40,026 nucleotides of DNA from JAFGSZ01 sp964492185 (GTDB lineage Bacteria > Bacteroidota > Bacteroidia > Bacteroidales > UBA10428), in assembly GCA_964492185.1 (NCBI GenBank), contig CAZBJH010000019.1, positions 1 through 40,026 of the forward strand. The letters run 5' to 3'. Numbering within the stretch: position 1 is the stretch's first letter; every line of letters starts with the position of its first letter. A program made the position numbers and the translations under genes. Shown piece by piece: positions 9,086 through 16,221 of the stretch. The notes below the pieces were generated by a model. That model had not been told where the DNA came from and searched no databases. It worked only from the letters and a program-made list of their open reading frames with translations.

Positions 9086-9103
9086 AAATTTAACAACAAA
9101 CTT

Positions 9104-9197
9104 ATAGTGTTTGTTAAGAATATTCGGGATCAGGGCGCGTGAACCAAACGAAGTGAGCAGCAACGCAGATATCGGACATTATGGACGAACTCTAATT
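9104..9197. repeat. Foldback repeat, sub-family B, short copy overlapping a gene end
   Basis: About 94 bp, inverted relative to the copy at 33588-33740. It runs from AGTGTTTGTTAAGAATATTCGG to CGGACATTATGGAC and CTCTAATT. It lacks the internal AT-rich hairpin of the other B copies: GAACGAAGTGAG-type sequence joins directly to CAGCAACGC. Its right end overlaps the last codons and stop of the GH3 fusion gene on the minus strand. Confidence 0.8.
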
Positions 9198-12100
9198 TTT
9201 TTCCGGTCAGTGATGGCATCATAAATGACCTGTTGAATCTCAGTCCTGGTATTTAATCGTACCAGCATATTATCAGCAGCATCGGGAAATACCCTGTTTG
9301 AAAGAAATATATAGGTGATCTTCTCATCGGGATCTGACCAGACTAAAATACCTGTAAAACCTGAATGTCCAAAACTTTCAGGTGAAATATCCCGTATCAC
9401 GGGACCCGGTTTGGTTGTATCTGTCTGCGGTTTGTCAAATCCAAGCCCTCTTCTGTTCCCGTTATTGCATTCAGGGCATGAAGTGAATTTATCAATCGTT
9501 TTTTGTTTAAAAAACCTGTCACCGGCGTATTCACCTCCATTAAGGTATACCTGCATTAATTTGGCAAGGTCATTTGCATTTGAGAAAAGTCCTGCATGAC
9601 CGGCAACCCCGCCTAACATTGCAGCTCCCGGATCATGCACATACCCGTGAATAATTTGCTTCCTGAACACCAGGTCATTCTCAGTTGGTGCAATCCTGTC
9701 TTTATTAAATCTTTTCAAAGGCAGATATCCCATAGTGCCTGCTCCGATCTTCCCGTACAGGAAATCTTCTGTATAATGGTCAAGCGTCGAACCGGTAAGC
9801 GAGTCAAGTGCCAGTTGCAACATATAATAGCCCAGATCGCTGTAACAATAATCATCTGACCCGTTAGGCTCAGAAACAGCTATTTTTGCATATATAGTAT
9901 CGATCAGGCACCGGTTCATAAATAAATTTTCGGCAACCTGTACCGGAAATTCATCAGATTGTAATGAAGAATAGTACCCGTCTTTATATTTAAGATGCTT
10001 ATTGGCATAATAATACTTCCCTAAACGAATAGGATATGCATAGGAATAACGGTTACTGGAAATGTTCTGGCCCGGGTAGAGCGGTTCTATGGTTGACTTG
10101 TAAAACGGGATCCATGACTTTAAACCTGCCTGATGCAACAAGATGTCCCTGATAATAATATCTCTTTTATTTGTAGTGTCCAGAAAAGGTACATATTGAG
10201 CAATCCTGTAACTAATATCAATTTTGCCCTGTTCATACAAATGCATTAAAACAGGCAGGGTAGCAGAAATTTTTGTCACTGATGCCAGATCGTACAGATC
10301 TGTCAGTTTAACCCGGTGTCTTTTCCTGTATGTGAAATGCCCGTATGCCTTATGAAAAACTACCGTCCCGTCGCGGGCCACAAGTACCTGGCACCCCGGC
10401 ATGGCTTTTTGGTATATGGCAGACCATACAAGCGAATCAATTTTTTGAAGAGAATTCTCATCCATATTGGCCTCTGCCGGAATTGAATATTTCAGTCTTA
10501 AATTACCCCTTGTATTAATACCGTCTCCTGATTTAAAACTATTGCTTACCGTCACGGGCAATCTTCCCTGTGCTCCGATTCCACCAAAAAGCAATTGTGC
10601 AGAAAGGCTTTGTGTAATATCATTATCCTCATATGAAACAATAAGGGATTTTAATGATCTGAGATTTGAAAAAGAAGACAGGGCATAAGGATTTGCAAAA
10701 ACATCCACTACAAGAGGTGTAAGATCTGCAAGGCTGTCAAGAAAAGTAATGGTCTGACTTGTTATTCCGAAATTTCTGTGTGCACGCATATCAGTATTAT
10801 GTATACCGGCAATCACAAGATTGTAGTGTTTTAATGTATCAAAAAGGCTATAAAACCTTTCTATGGGTTCATTCTTAGCAATAGTGAAATGATCGGAACC
10901 AAGGTAAAGATCGATGGTTTTCTGGAATTCATTGATATTCCTTTCCCCTATTGCAAGTGTCGCAATACGCAACGTATCAAGGCGTTCAAATGGTATTAGC
11001 TCTTGTTCATTCCTGAGAATTGTCAGCGAGCTTTCTGTCAGCTTACGATTTAATAACTGATACCTCGGATTATTTAGCTTAAAAGTAAGACTGTCGGTTT
11101 TTACTTCAGCAATTGAATCCAGCCCCATCCAATACTTTGCTTTTAGAATCTTTTTACATCTTTTTTCAATTTCCTGCTCACTGATCCTTCCCCTTTTCAT
11201 TTCCTGCCTGATAAGATGAATAGTGCGGTTAACATCATCAGGCATCAAAATAATATCATTACCTGCCATAAAGGCCATTACACTTGCTACCCCTTTATGG
11301 AAATGCCTGGTTACCCCCCCCATATTCATTGCATCGGTAAACACAAGTCCCCTGAAATTAAAGTCTGATCTAAGTAAAGAATCCACGATAAGCGGAGTTA
11401 ATGATGAAGGTATGTTGGAAGTTGAATCAAGGGCGGGTACATGTAAATGCGCACTCATAATGCCTCCTATACCTCCATTTATCAATTCTTTAAAAGGAAA
11501 TAGTTCAATACTGTCAAGCCGGCTACGCTCATGTGGAATTACCGGAAGATCCAGGTGTGAATCCGTATCAGTATCTCCATGGCCGGGAAAATGTTTAGCC
11601 ACAGCCAATACATGATTATCCTGCATGCCCTGCATATACAATAAGCCTTTTGTTGCCACGTTTACACGGTCCTCACCAAATGAGCGGCTGTTAATTACAG
11701 GATTATCAGGATTATTATTAACATCCACAACAGGGGCAAAATTGATATGCATTCCCATCAGGGCGAACTGTTCGGCTATATGTTGCCCCATTTCATAGAT
11801 CAGCCTTTCATCACGGATAGCACCCAGCATCATTTGCCTGGGATAGCATAAGGTACTGTCGAGCCGCATAGCCAGTCCCCATTCTGCATCCATGGCGATC
11901 ATCAGCGGGGTCTTTGCCTGCTGTTGCAGACGGTTGGTTATTTGAGCCTGTTTAAAAGGATTACCCTGAAAAAAGATTATTCCACCTATATTGAATTTCC
12001 TGACATTTTCAAGCACATCTGCTGTATTTTCCCTGCCATTTTGAGAGTAAGCGGCAACCATTATGAACTGGGCAATCCTTTCGGACATGCTCAGACTTTC

Positions 12101-12295
12101 GTATACCGAATCTGCCCAGCTTGCCCCGCTGTCCAGAAATGGCGGGTCAGCTATGCGCCTGTGTAACGTAGATTCACTTTTCAGAAAATTTCCTTCTGTA
12201 GAAAACTGGAAAAAAGTGCTGACAACAAGTAACCCTCCTGCAAATGCAAAAAACCGATAAAGTAACCTTTTCATACAAACAAACCTCTTCTTCAT
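9179..12295 (-). CDS. GH3 beta-N-acetylhexosaminidase fused to a beta-lactamase-like serine hydrolase
   Basis: A two-enzyme fusion known from Bacteroidota, probably acting on cell-wall material outside the cytoplasmic membrane. Residues 8-33 are a signal peptide or anchor (MKRLLYRFFAFAGGLLVVST). The GH3 domain (about 60-400) has the NagZ-type motif KHFPGHGDTDTDSH (234-247), which holds the acid/base His, and the nucleophile D321 in FTDAMNMGG. A GH3 C-terminal domain spans about 420-590. The serine-hydrolase domain (about 610-1030) has SVTK (672-675), YSD (818-820, usually YSN or YAN) and HSG (977-979). Met8 is a possible alternative start. The last five residues, IRVRP, and the stop are encoded by a foldback repeat. 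Likely roles are peptidoglycan GlcNAc release and an esterase or peptidase activity; the second is inferred from the fold only. Confidence 0.9.
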   Translation of the reverse strand: MKKRFVCMKRLLYRFFAFAGGLLVVSTFFQFSTEGNFLKSESTLHRRIADPPFLDSGASWADSVYESLSMSERIAQFIMVAAYSQNGRENTADVLENVRKFNIGGIIFFQGNPFKQAQITNRLQQQAKTPLMIAMDAEWGLAMRLDSTLCYPRQMMLGAIRDERLIYEMGQHIAEQFALMGMHINFAPVVDVNNNPDNPVINSRSFGEDRVNVATKGLLYMQGMQDNHVLAVAKHFPGHGDTDTDSHLDLPVIPHERSRLDSIELFPFKELINGGIGGIMSAHLHVPALDSTSNIPSSLTPLIVDSLLRSDFNFRGLVFTDAMNMGGVTRHFHKGVASVMAFMAGNDIILMPDDVNRTIHLIRQEMKRGRISEQEIEKRCKKILKAKYWMGLDSIAEVKTDSLTFKLNNPRYQLLNRKLTESSLTILRNEQELIPFERLDTLRIATLAIGERNINEFQKTIDLYLGSDHFTIAKNEPIERFYSLFDTLKHYNLVIAGIHNTDMRAHRNFGITSQTITFLDSLADLTPLVVDVFANPYALSSFSNLRSLKSLIVSYEDNDITQSLSAQLLFGGIGAQGRLPVTVSNSFKSGDGINTRGNLRLKYSIPAEANMDENSLQKIDSLVWSAIYQKAMPGCQVLVARDGTVVFHKAYGHFTYRKRHRVKLTDLYDLASVTKISATLPVLMHLYEQGKIDISYRIAQYVPFLDTTNKRDIIIRDILLHQAGLKSWIPFYKSTIEPLYPGQNISSNRYSYAYPIRLGKYYYANKHLKYKDGYYSSLQSDEFPVQVAENLFMNRCLIDTIYAKIAVSEPNGSDDYCYSDLGYYMLQLALDSLTGSTLDHYTEDFLYGKIGAGTMGYLPLKRFNKDRIAPTENDLVFRKQIIHGYVHDPGAAMLGGVAGHAGLFSNANDLAKLMQVYLNGGEYAGDRFFKQKTIDKFTSCPECNNGNRRGLGFDKPQTDTTKPGPVIRDISPESFGHSGFTGILVWSDPDEKITYIFLSNRVFPDAADNMLVRLNTRTEIQQVIYDAITDRKKIRVRP

Positions 12296-12359
12296 GCAAA
12301 CTCACTACTCACTTTATACTAAGTTTATATAAAATTGTTATGCTTTCTGTCAAAAATTA

Positions 12360-12542
12360 TCACCACCACGCGCCCCGATTCTGATATAAGGTAATAAAAC
12401 CCTCAATACTCCTGTCATATGTACCTTCATAATCATCAGGAAAATAACAGGCGGGGAGTTCCCCCATCTTCCTGTGGTAATGAAGGCAATCGCAACAAGT
12501 TCCTTTCCTGCTGCAGGGATAAGAACAGTTGCAGTAATTCAT
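12360..12542 (-). CDS. Small cysteine-rich DUF6485 family protein
   Basis: About 60 residues beginning MNYCNCSYPCSRKGTCCDC. It has six cysteines in the first 20 residues, then LHYHRKMGELPACYF and an acidic-aromatic C-terminus ending GAWW. The pattern of CxC, Cx6CC and a later PAC fits the DUF6485 family, a conserved small protein with a likely metal site and no assigned function. I chose the inner ATG because the family motif starts there; an upstream ATG at 12566 would add eight charged residues. It lies 64 bases before the GH3 fusion gene on the same strand, so co-transcription is possible. Confidence 0.75.
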   Translation of the reverse strand: MNYCNCSYPCSRKGTCCDCLHYHRKMGELPACYFPDDYEGTYDRSIEGFITLYQNRGAWW

Positions 12543-12679
12543 ATTGCTTTCTTTCTTACATTCCATAATAAACCTTTACTTTATTCACTCTTCAGGTTTG
12601 CGGAAGATGCAGGGTACCTATAGCTGAGCCTTCAGCCAGGTGAAGCCAATAATGTATGTTATAATTAAGAAATATATTA

Positions 12680-13327
12680 TTAGAATTTAAAAATTGCACC
12701 AACCGTGATTGCACCAGTTGTGAAAATATTATTTGTATTCACACCAAAACCAATATTTGTTGTCTTATCTATAACTTCAGTACCTGCGAATTCATCTTTT
12801 TCCCTTTCATGACTGATCCCGATATTGAATCCATTGATCCGTGCTTCAAGTGAAACAAGGTCGCTGATGTTATATGCTACCCCCGGAAAAACGGAAAAAC
12901 TAATATTTGTTGTTTTTGGTCCGTCAACACTCGTACCGTTACTTTCGGTTTTTGAAGATCCGAAAAGCACCCCAAGCTGACCTTGTCCGTATATGGCAAA
13001 ATCACCAAACTCAACAGCATAATACCTTGCAAAAGGAGTAATACCAAAACCGGAGTTTTTCTGAACCATATCGCCTTCACCCGTGAATTTCTGACTGGAT
13101 GTGCTTAATCTCAGTCCTGCCCCGGCCATAAAATTATCTGAAAAAAAATAACCTGCCTTTGGCTGGAAACTGACAGATGTGCTTGTTTGTTTGTCAGTTT
13201 CTACGTTACCTGTTTTCGTTGAGCCGCCTTCTGTACTAAAACTAAAACTTCCGCCAATAAATGATTGTGCATCGAGAGAACCAGCTGACAATAGAATAAT
13301 TACAAAAAAATACAGGATTCTTTTCAT
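12680..13327 (-). CDS. Outer-membrane beta-barrel protein
   Basis: 215 residues with a clear signal peptide (MKRILYFFVIILLSAGSLDAQ) followed by alternating beta-strands. Examples are GYFFSDNFMAGAGLRLST, FGITPFARYYAVEF and FAIYGQGQLGVLFG, ending in an aromatic residue (TVGAIFKF) as outer-membrane barrels do. It fits the OmpA-like or OmpW-like eight-stranded 'outer membrane beta-barrel' families common in Bacteroidota. No periplasmic peptidoglycan-binding domain is present. Function is unknown. It follows cysN on the same strand after a 114-base gap containing a hairpin without a T tract. Confidence 0.8.
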   Translation of the reverse strand: MKRILYFFVIILLSAGSLDAQSFIGGSFSFSTEGGSTKTGNVETDKQTSTSVSFQPKAGYFFSDNFMAGAGLRLSTSSQKFTGEGDMVQKNSGFGITPFARYYAVEFGDFAIYGQGQLGVLFGSSKTESNGTSVDGPKTTNISFSVFPGVAYNISDLVSLEARINGFNIGISHEREKDEFAGTEVIDKTTNIGFGVNTNNIFTTGAITVGAIFKF

Positions 13328-13371
13328 GATAATAAAATTTGATTATGCTTACTCTTAGGTTTTTCAGCATC

Positions 13372-13396
13372 CACCCCCTGGTTTATTTTCAGGGTG
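13372..13396. other. Hairpin between cysN and the barrel gene
   Basis: CACCCCCTG pairs with CAGGGTG across a 9-base loop with a 2-base bulge. No T tract follows on either strand, so it is not a standard intrinsic terminator. It could mark the 3' end of the cys transcript or the leader of the barrel gene. Confidence 0.25.
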
Positions 13397-13441
13397 ATCA
13401 TACTATATGATTATTAATGTAGGTTATGAAACATAGCTTAA

Positions 13442-14737
13442 TCAAACTATCATTCCGGCACAGATCGTAACATTTGTCGCCTCATCGATCAGGATAACAC
13501 TCCCCGTTATACGATTTCTCTGATAGGAATCATAGAATAAAGGTTGTGTTGTTTTAATAGTGATCCGTGCTATCTCATTCAAATTAATACTACAGTCGTC
13601 TGATATTTTTTCAAGTGTATTGATATTCATCTTATAATCAACAGACTTGATCACGCATTTTACATCCTTTGTAGTATGCTTAAGCAAATATTTGCCATCA
13701 AGTGACATGGGTTTTTCGTTCAACCAGCAGATCATCATGGTAATATCCTGTCCGATATTTGGAGGGTTATTATCACCTACCAGCATATCTCCACGACTGA
13801 TATCGATATCATCCTTCAGTGTTATTGTAACTGACTGGGGAGCAAATGCCCGGTCAATTTCCTTATCCATAAGATGTACCTTATCTATTTCAGTATTAAT
13901 ACCAGAAGGTAAAACGGTAACCTTATCCCCGGGTGAAAAAACACCTCCTGCAATACGTCCTGCATATCCCCTGAAATCATGATATTCATCAAGTTGCGGC
14001 CGTACAACATACTGAACCGGGAACCTCTTATCTGTTTTATTACGGTCGCTGGTAATTTCAATATTCTCAAGCACATACATTAAAGTCGGACCCTTATACC
14101 AATCCATCATTTTCGATTCATCAACAACATTATCTCCTTTTAATGCACTAATAGGTATAAACCGTATATCCTTAATATTCAGTTTATCTATAATGAAATC
14201 GAAATCCTCTAAAATCTTATCGTACACTACCTGACTATAACCTACAAGATCCATTTTATTAATACACACGAGTATATGTGGGATATTTAAGAGGCTTGCA
14301 ATATATGCATGCCGTATGGTTTGTTCAAGGACCCCGTTTCGGGCATCAACCAGAATAATCGCGGCATTGGCCGTTGATGCACCGGTTACCATGTTACGGG
14401 TATATTGAACATGTCCGGGTGTATCGGCAATTATGAATTTCCTTTTGGGTGTGGCAAAATACCGGTAAGCCACATCAATAGTGATACCCTGTTCCCTTTC
14501 AGCACGCAACCCGTCTGTCAGTAGTGCAAGATTGATCTTTTCCTCACCCTTATGAATACTTGCCCGTTCAATGGCTTCAAGCTGATCTTCAAAAATAGCC
14601 TTACTGTCATACAGCAACCTTCCGATCAGCGTACTCTTTCCATCATCCACACTACCCGCGGTGGTAAACCGGAGTAACTGCATATCCAGGTATCCTGATT
14701 GTTTTATGTCAATATCGGGCATTAAATTATTTGTCAT
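13442..14737 (-). CDS. cysN: Sulfate adenylyltransferase subunit 1 (GTPase subunit)
   Basis: The large subunit of ATP sulfurylase, a translation-factor-like GTPase that drives adenylyl sulfate formation by the CysD partner in the cytoplasm. GTPase motifs are complete: G1 GSVDDGKST (28-36), G3 DTPGH (105-109) and G4 NKMD (160-163). The family stretch LLYDSKAIFEDQLEAIE follows G1. Elongation-factor-like beta-barrel domains fill the C-terminal half. At 431 residues it has no fused APS kinase. It follows cysD after 56 bases and is surely co-transcribed. No APS kinase, APS reductase or sulfite reductase gene is in the window, so assimilation cannot be told from sulfate activation for sulfotransfer here. 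Confidence 0.95.
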   Translation of the reverse strand: MTNNLMPDIDIKQSGYLDMQLLRFTTAGSVDDGKSTLIGRLLYDSKAIFEDQLEAIERASIHKGEEKINLALLTDGLRAEREQGITIDVAYRYFATPKRKFIIADTPGHVQYTRNMVTGASTANAAIILVDARNGVLEQTIRHAYIASLLNIPHILVCINKMDLVGYSQVVYDKILEDFDFIIDKLNIKDIRFIPISALKGDNVVDESKMMDWYKGPTLMYVLENIEITSDRNKTDKRFPVQYVVRPQLDEYHDFRGYAGRIAGGVFSPGDKVTVLPSGINTEIDKVHLMDKEIDRAFAPQSVTITLKDDIDISRGDMLVGDNNPPNIGQDITMMICWLNEKPMSLDGKYLLKHTTKDVKCVIKSVDYKMNINTLEKISDDCSINLNEIARITIKTTQPLFYDSYQRNRITGSVILIDEATNVTICAGMIV

Positions 14738-14770
14738 CTTTTTATTAATTAATAATCATTTATTTAGTTT

Positions 14771-14790
14771 TCTGTTCATAATGGACAGAC
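14771..14790. repeat. TIR-like remnant between cysD and cysN
   Basis: TCTGTTCATAATGGACAGA is an inverted repeat. Read on the minus strand, TGTCTGTCCAT matches the terminal repeat of the foldback family. It lies 4 bases beyond the cysD stop. It may be a collapsed or excised copy, or a chance similarity. Confidence 0.35.
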
Positions 14791-14793
14791 ATT

Positions 14794-15699
14794 TTAAAAA
14801 TAACCTTCTTTCTTTCTGTCTTCCATAGCAGCATCGCTGCGCTTATCGTCAAAACGGCCACCCCGTTCAGTTACCCGTGTAATAGCCACCTCGGTAATAA
14901 TGTCTTCCAGGCTGTCGGCCTTGGACAAAGTCAGGCCGGTACATGTAATATCACCTATAGTACGGCAACGTACATCTGTTACCACGGGTTTCTCATCTTC
15001 ACGGCGTTGCATAAAGGGAGCGGTTGCAAGCCATACGCCATCCCTGTTAAACACTTCACGCTTGTGTGTAAAGTACAGATCCGGTATCTCAATATCTTCC
15101 ATATAAATGTACTGCCATACATCCATTTCAGTCCAGTTACTTAGCGGGAATACCCTGAAATGCTCACCCATACGTTTTTTCCCATTAAATATATTCCATA
15201 ATTCCGGACGCTGGTTTTTCGGGTCCCACTGTCCGAATTCATCCCTGTGAGAAAAAAAACGTTCCTTTGCACGTGCTTTCTCTTCATCTCTCCGACCTCC
15301 TCCAAGTGCAGCATCAAATTTATGCTCTTCAATTGCATCGAGCAGTGTCACCGTTTGTAATATATTGCGGCTGGCATTATATCCTGTTTCTTCCGTTACC
15401 TTCCCCTGATCGATGCTATCCTGCACAAAACGAACAATACAATTCCCGCCTGTTTTTTCCATCAACGTATCACGAAATTCCAGTGTTTCGGGAAAATTAT
15501 GACCCGTATCTATATGAAGCAGGGGGAAAGGCACTCGTGCAGGCCAAAAAGCTTTACGTGCAAGATGATACATGACAATTGAATCTTTTCCGCCTGAAAA
15601 AAGCATAGTTGGATGCTCGAACTGGGCTGCTACTTCACGAATGACATATATCGACTCTGCTTCCAGTTCTTTTAAATGATTGATATAAAAATTATCCAT
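14794..15699 (-). CDS. cysD: Sulfate adenylyltransferase subunit 2 (catalytic subunit)
   Basis: The catalytic subunit of ATP sulfurylase, making adenylyl sulfate from ATP and sulfate. It belongs to the PAPS reductase-like nucleotide alpha-hydrolase fold, with the PP-loop SGGKDS at residues 35-40. Conserved CysD features follow: HIDTGHNFPET near residue 83, GGGRRDEEKARAKER near residue 157, and a C-terminal GYF end typical of the family (AAMEDRKKEGYF). The 301-residue length is normal. First gene of a cysD-cysN operon, with a consensus -7 box about 70 bases upstream. Confidence 0.96.
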   Translation of the reverse strand: MDNFYINHLKELEAESIYVIREVAAQFEHPTMLFSGGKDSIVMYHLARKAFWPARVPFPLLHIDTGHNFPETLEFRDTLMEKTGGNCIVRFVQDSIDQGKVTEETGYNASRNILQTVTLLDAIEEHKFDAALGGGRRDEEKARAKERFFSHRDEFGQWDPKNQRPELWNIFNGKKRMGEHFRVFPLSNWTEMDVWQYIYMEDIEIPDLYFTHKREVFNRDGVWLATAPFMQRREDEKPVVTDVRCRTIGDITCTGLTLSKADSLEDIITEVAITRVTERGGRFDDKRSDAAMEDRKKEGYF

Positions 15700-15768
15700 T
15701 ATATAATATTTGAATTCATTGGGGGTCAGATAAACTATTCCCCTGTTTTTGAAAAACTATAGAAAGTG

Positions 15769-15776
15769 CAAATATA
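15769..15776 (-). promoter_or_regulatory. Candidate -7 box of the cysDN operon
   Basis: TATATTTG on the minus strand matches TAnnTTTG exactly and would give a leader of about 60 nt before cysD. No convincing -33 box is seen at the expected distance. The rest of 15700-15879 shows no gene. Confidence 0.4.
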
Positions 15777-15879
15777 AAAAATTACTGTAAATTGACTTGA
15801 TTATATTTGCCAATTGGTGAATAACTATTTCCAACTGATCAATGCAATTGGTTTAAGGTGTGCTTTAAAATGATACCCG

Positions 15880-16177
15880 AAGTGTTTATTCATAATGTTC
15901 GGGATCAAGGCGCGCGAACCGAACGAAGTGAGATCTTGAACTCATTTAAAAGTGAGTTCAAGAACACTTTTAAATGTGTTCAAGAACTCATTTAAAAGTG
16001 AGTTCAAGAACACTTTTAAATGTGTTCAAGAACTCATTTTAAAAGTGAACTCTTGAACATCTTTAAAAATAATTAACGTTGTGAAAAAAATTTTAAACCG
16101 CAATATACTAAAGTATTCGAGGATTTAAAATTTTGACAGCAACGCGGATATCGGACATTATGGACAAACACAAATTA
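15880..16177. repeat. Foldback repeat, sub-family B, long copy with insert
   Basis: About 298 bp between cysD and the end of the propeller operon. The ends are inverted repeats: AGTGTTTATTCATAATGTTCG on the left and CGGACATTATGGACAAACAC on the right. An internal hairpin, AATATACTAAAGTATT flanked by TTTTAAA arms, matches the copy at 33588-33740. Between the left part and that hairpin, about 150 bp have been added, including the palindrome array at 15938-16052. Confidence 0.8.
15938..16052. repeat. Array of five alternating palindromes
   Basis: Two palindrome types alternate, joined by AA: GAACTCATTTAAAAGTGAG plus TTC (22 bp; at 15938, 15984 and, variant, 16030) and GAACACTTTTAAATGTGTTC (20 bp; at 15962 and 16008). 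The period of the pair is 46 bp. Each palindrome has GAACTC/GAACAC arms around a TTTAAA core. There is no unique sequence between units. Confidence 0.85.
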
Positions 16178-16221
16178 ACTTTTCAATAATAGATCACGGG
16201 TTATCATTCAGTCTCTATGTC

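Noticed and set aside
15933..16068. Direct repeats of 46-bp period resembling a small CRISPR array
   Set aside because: There are no unique spacers; the whole period is repeated, and the units are palindromes within a foldback element. No cas gene is in the window.
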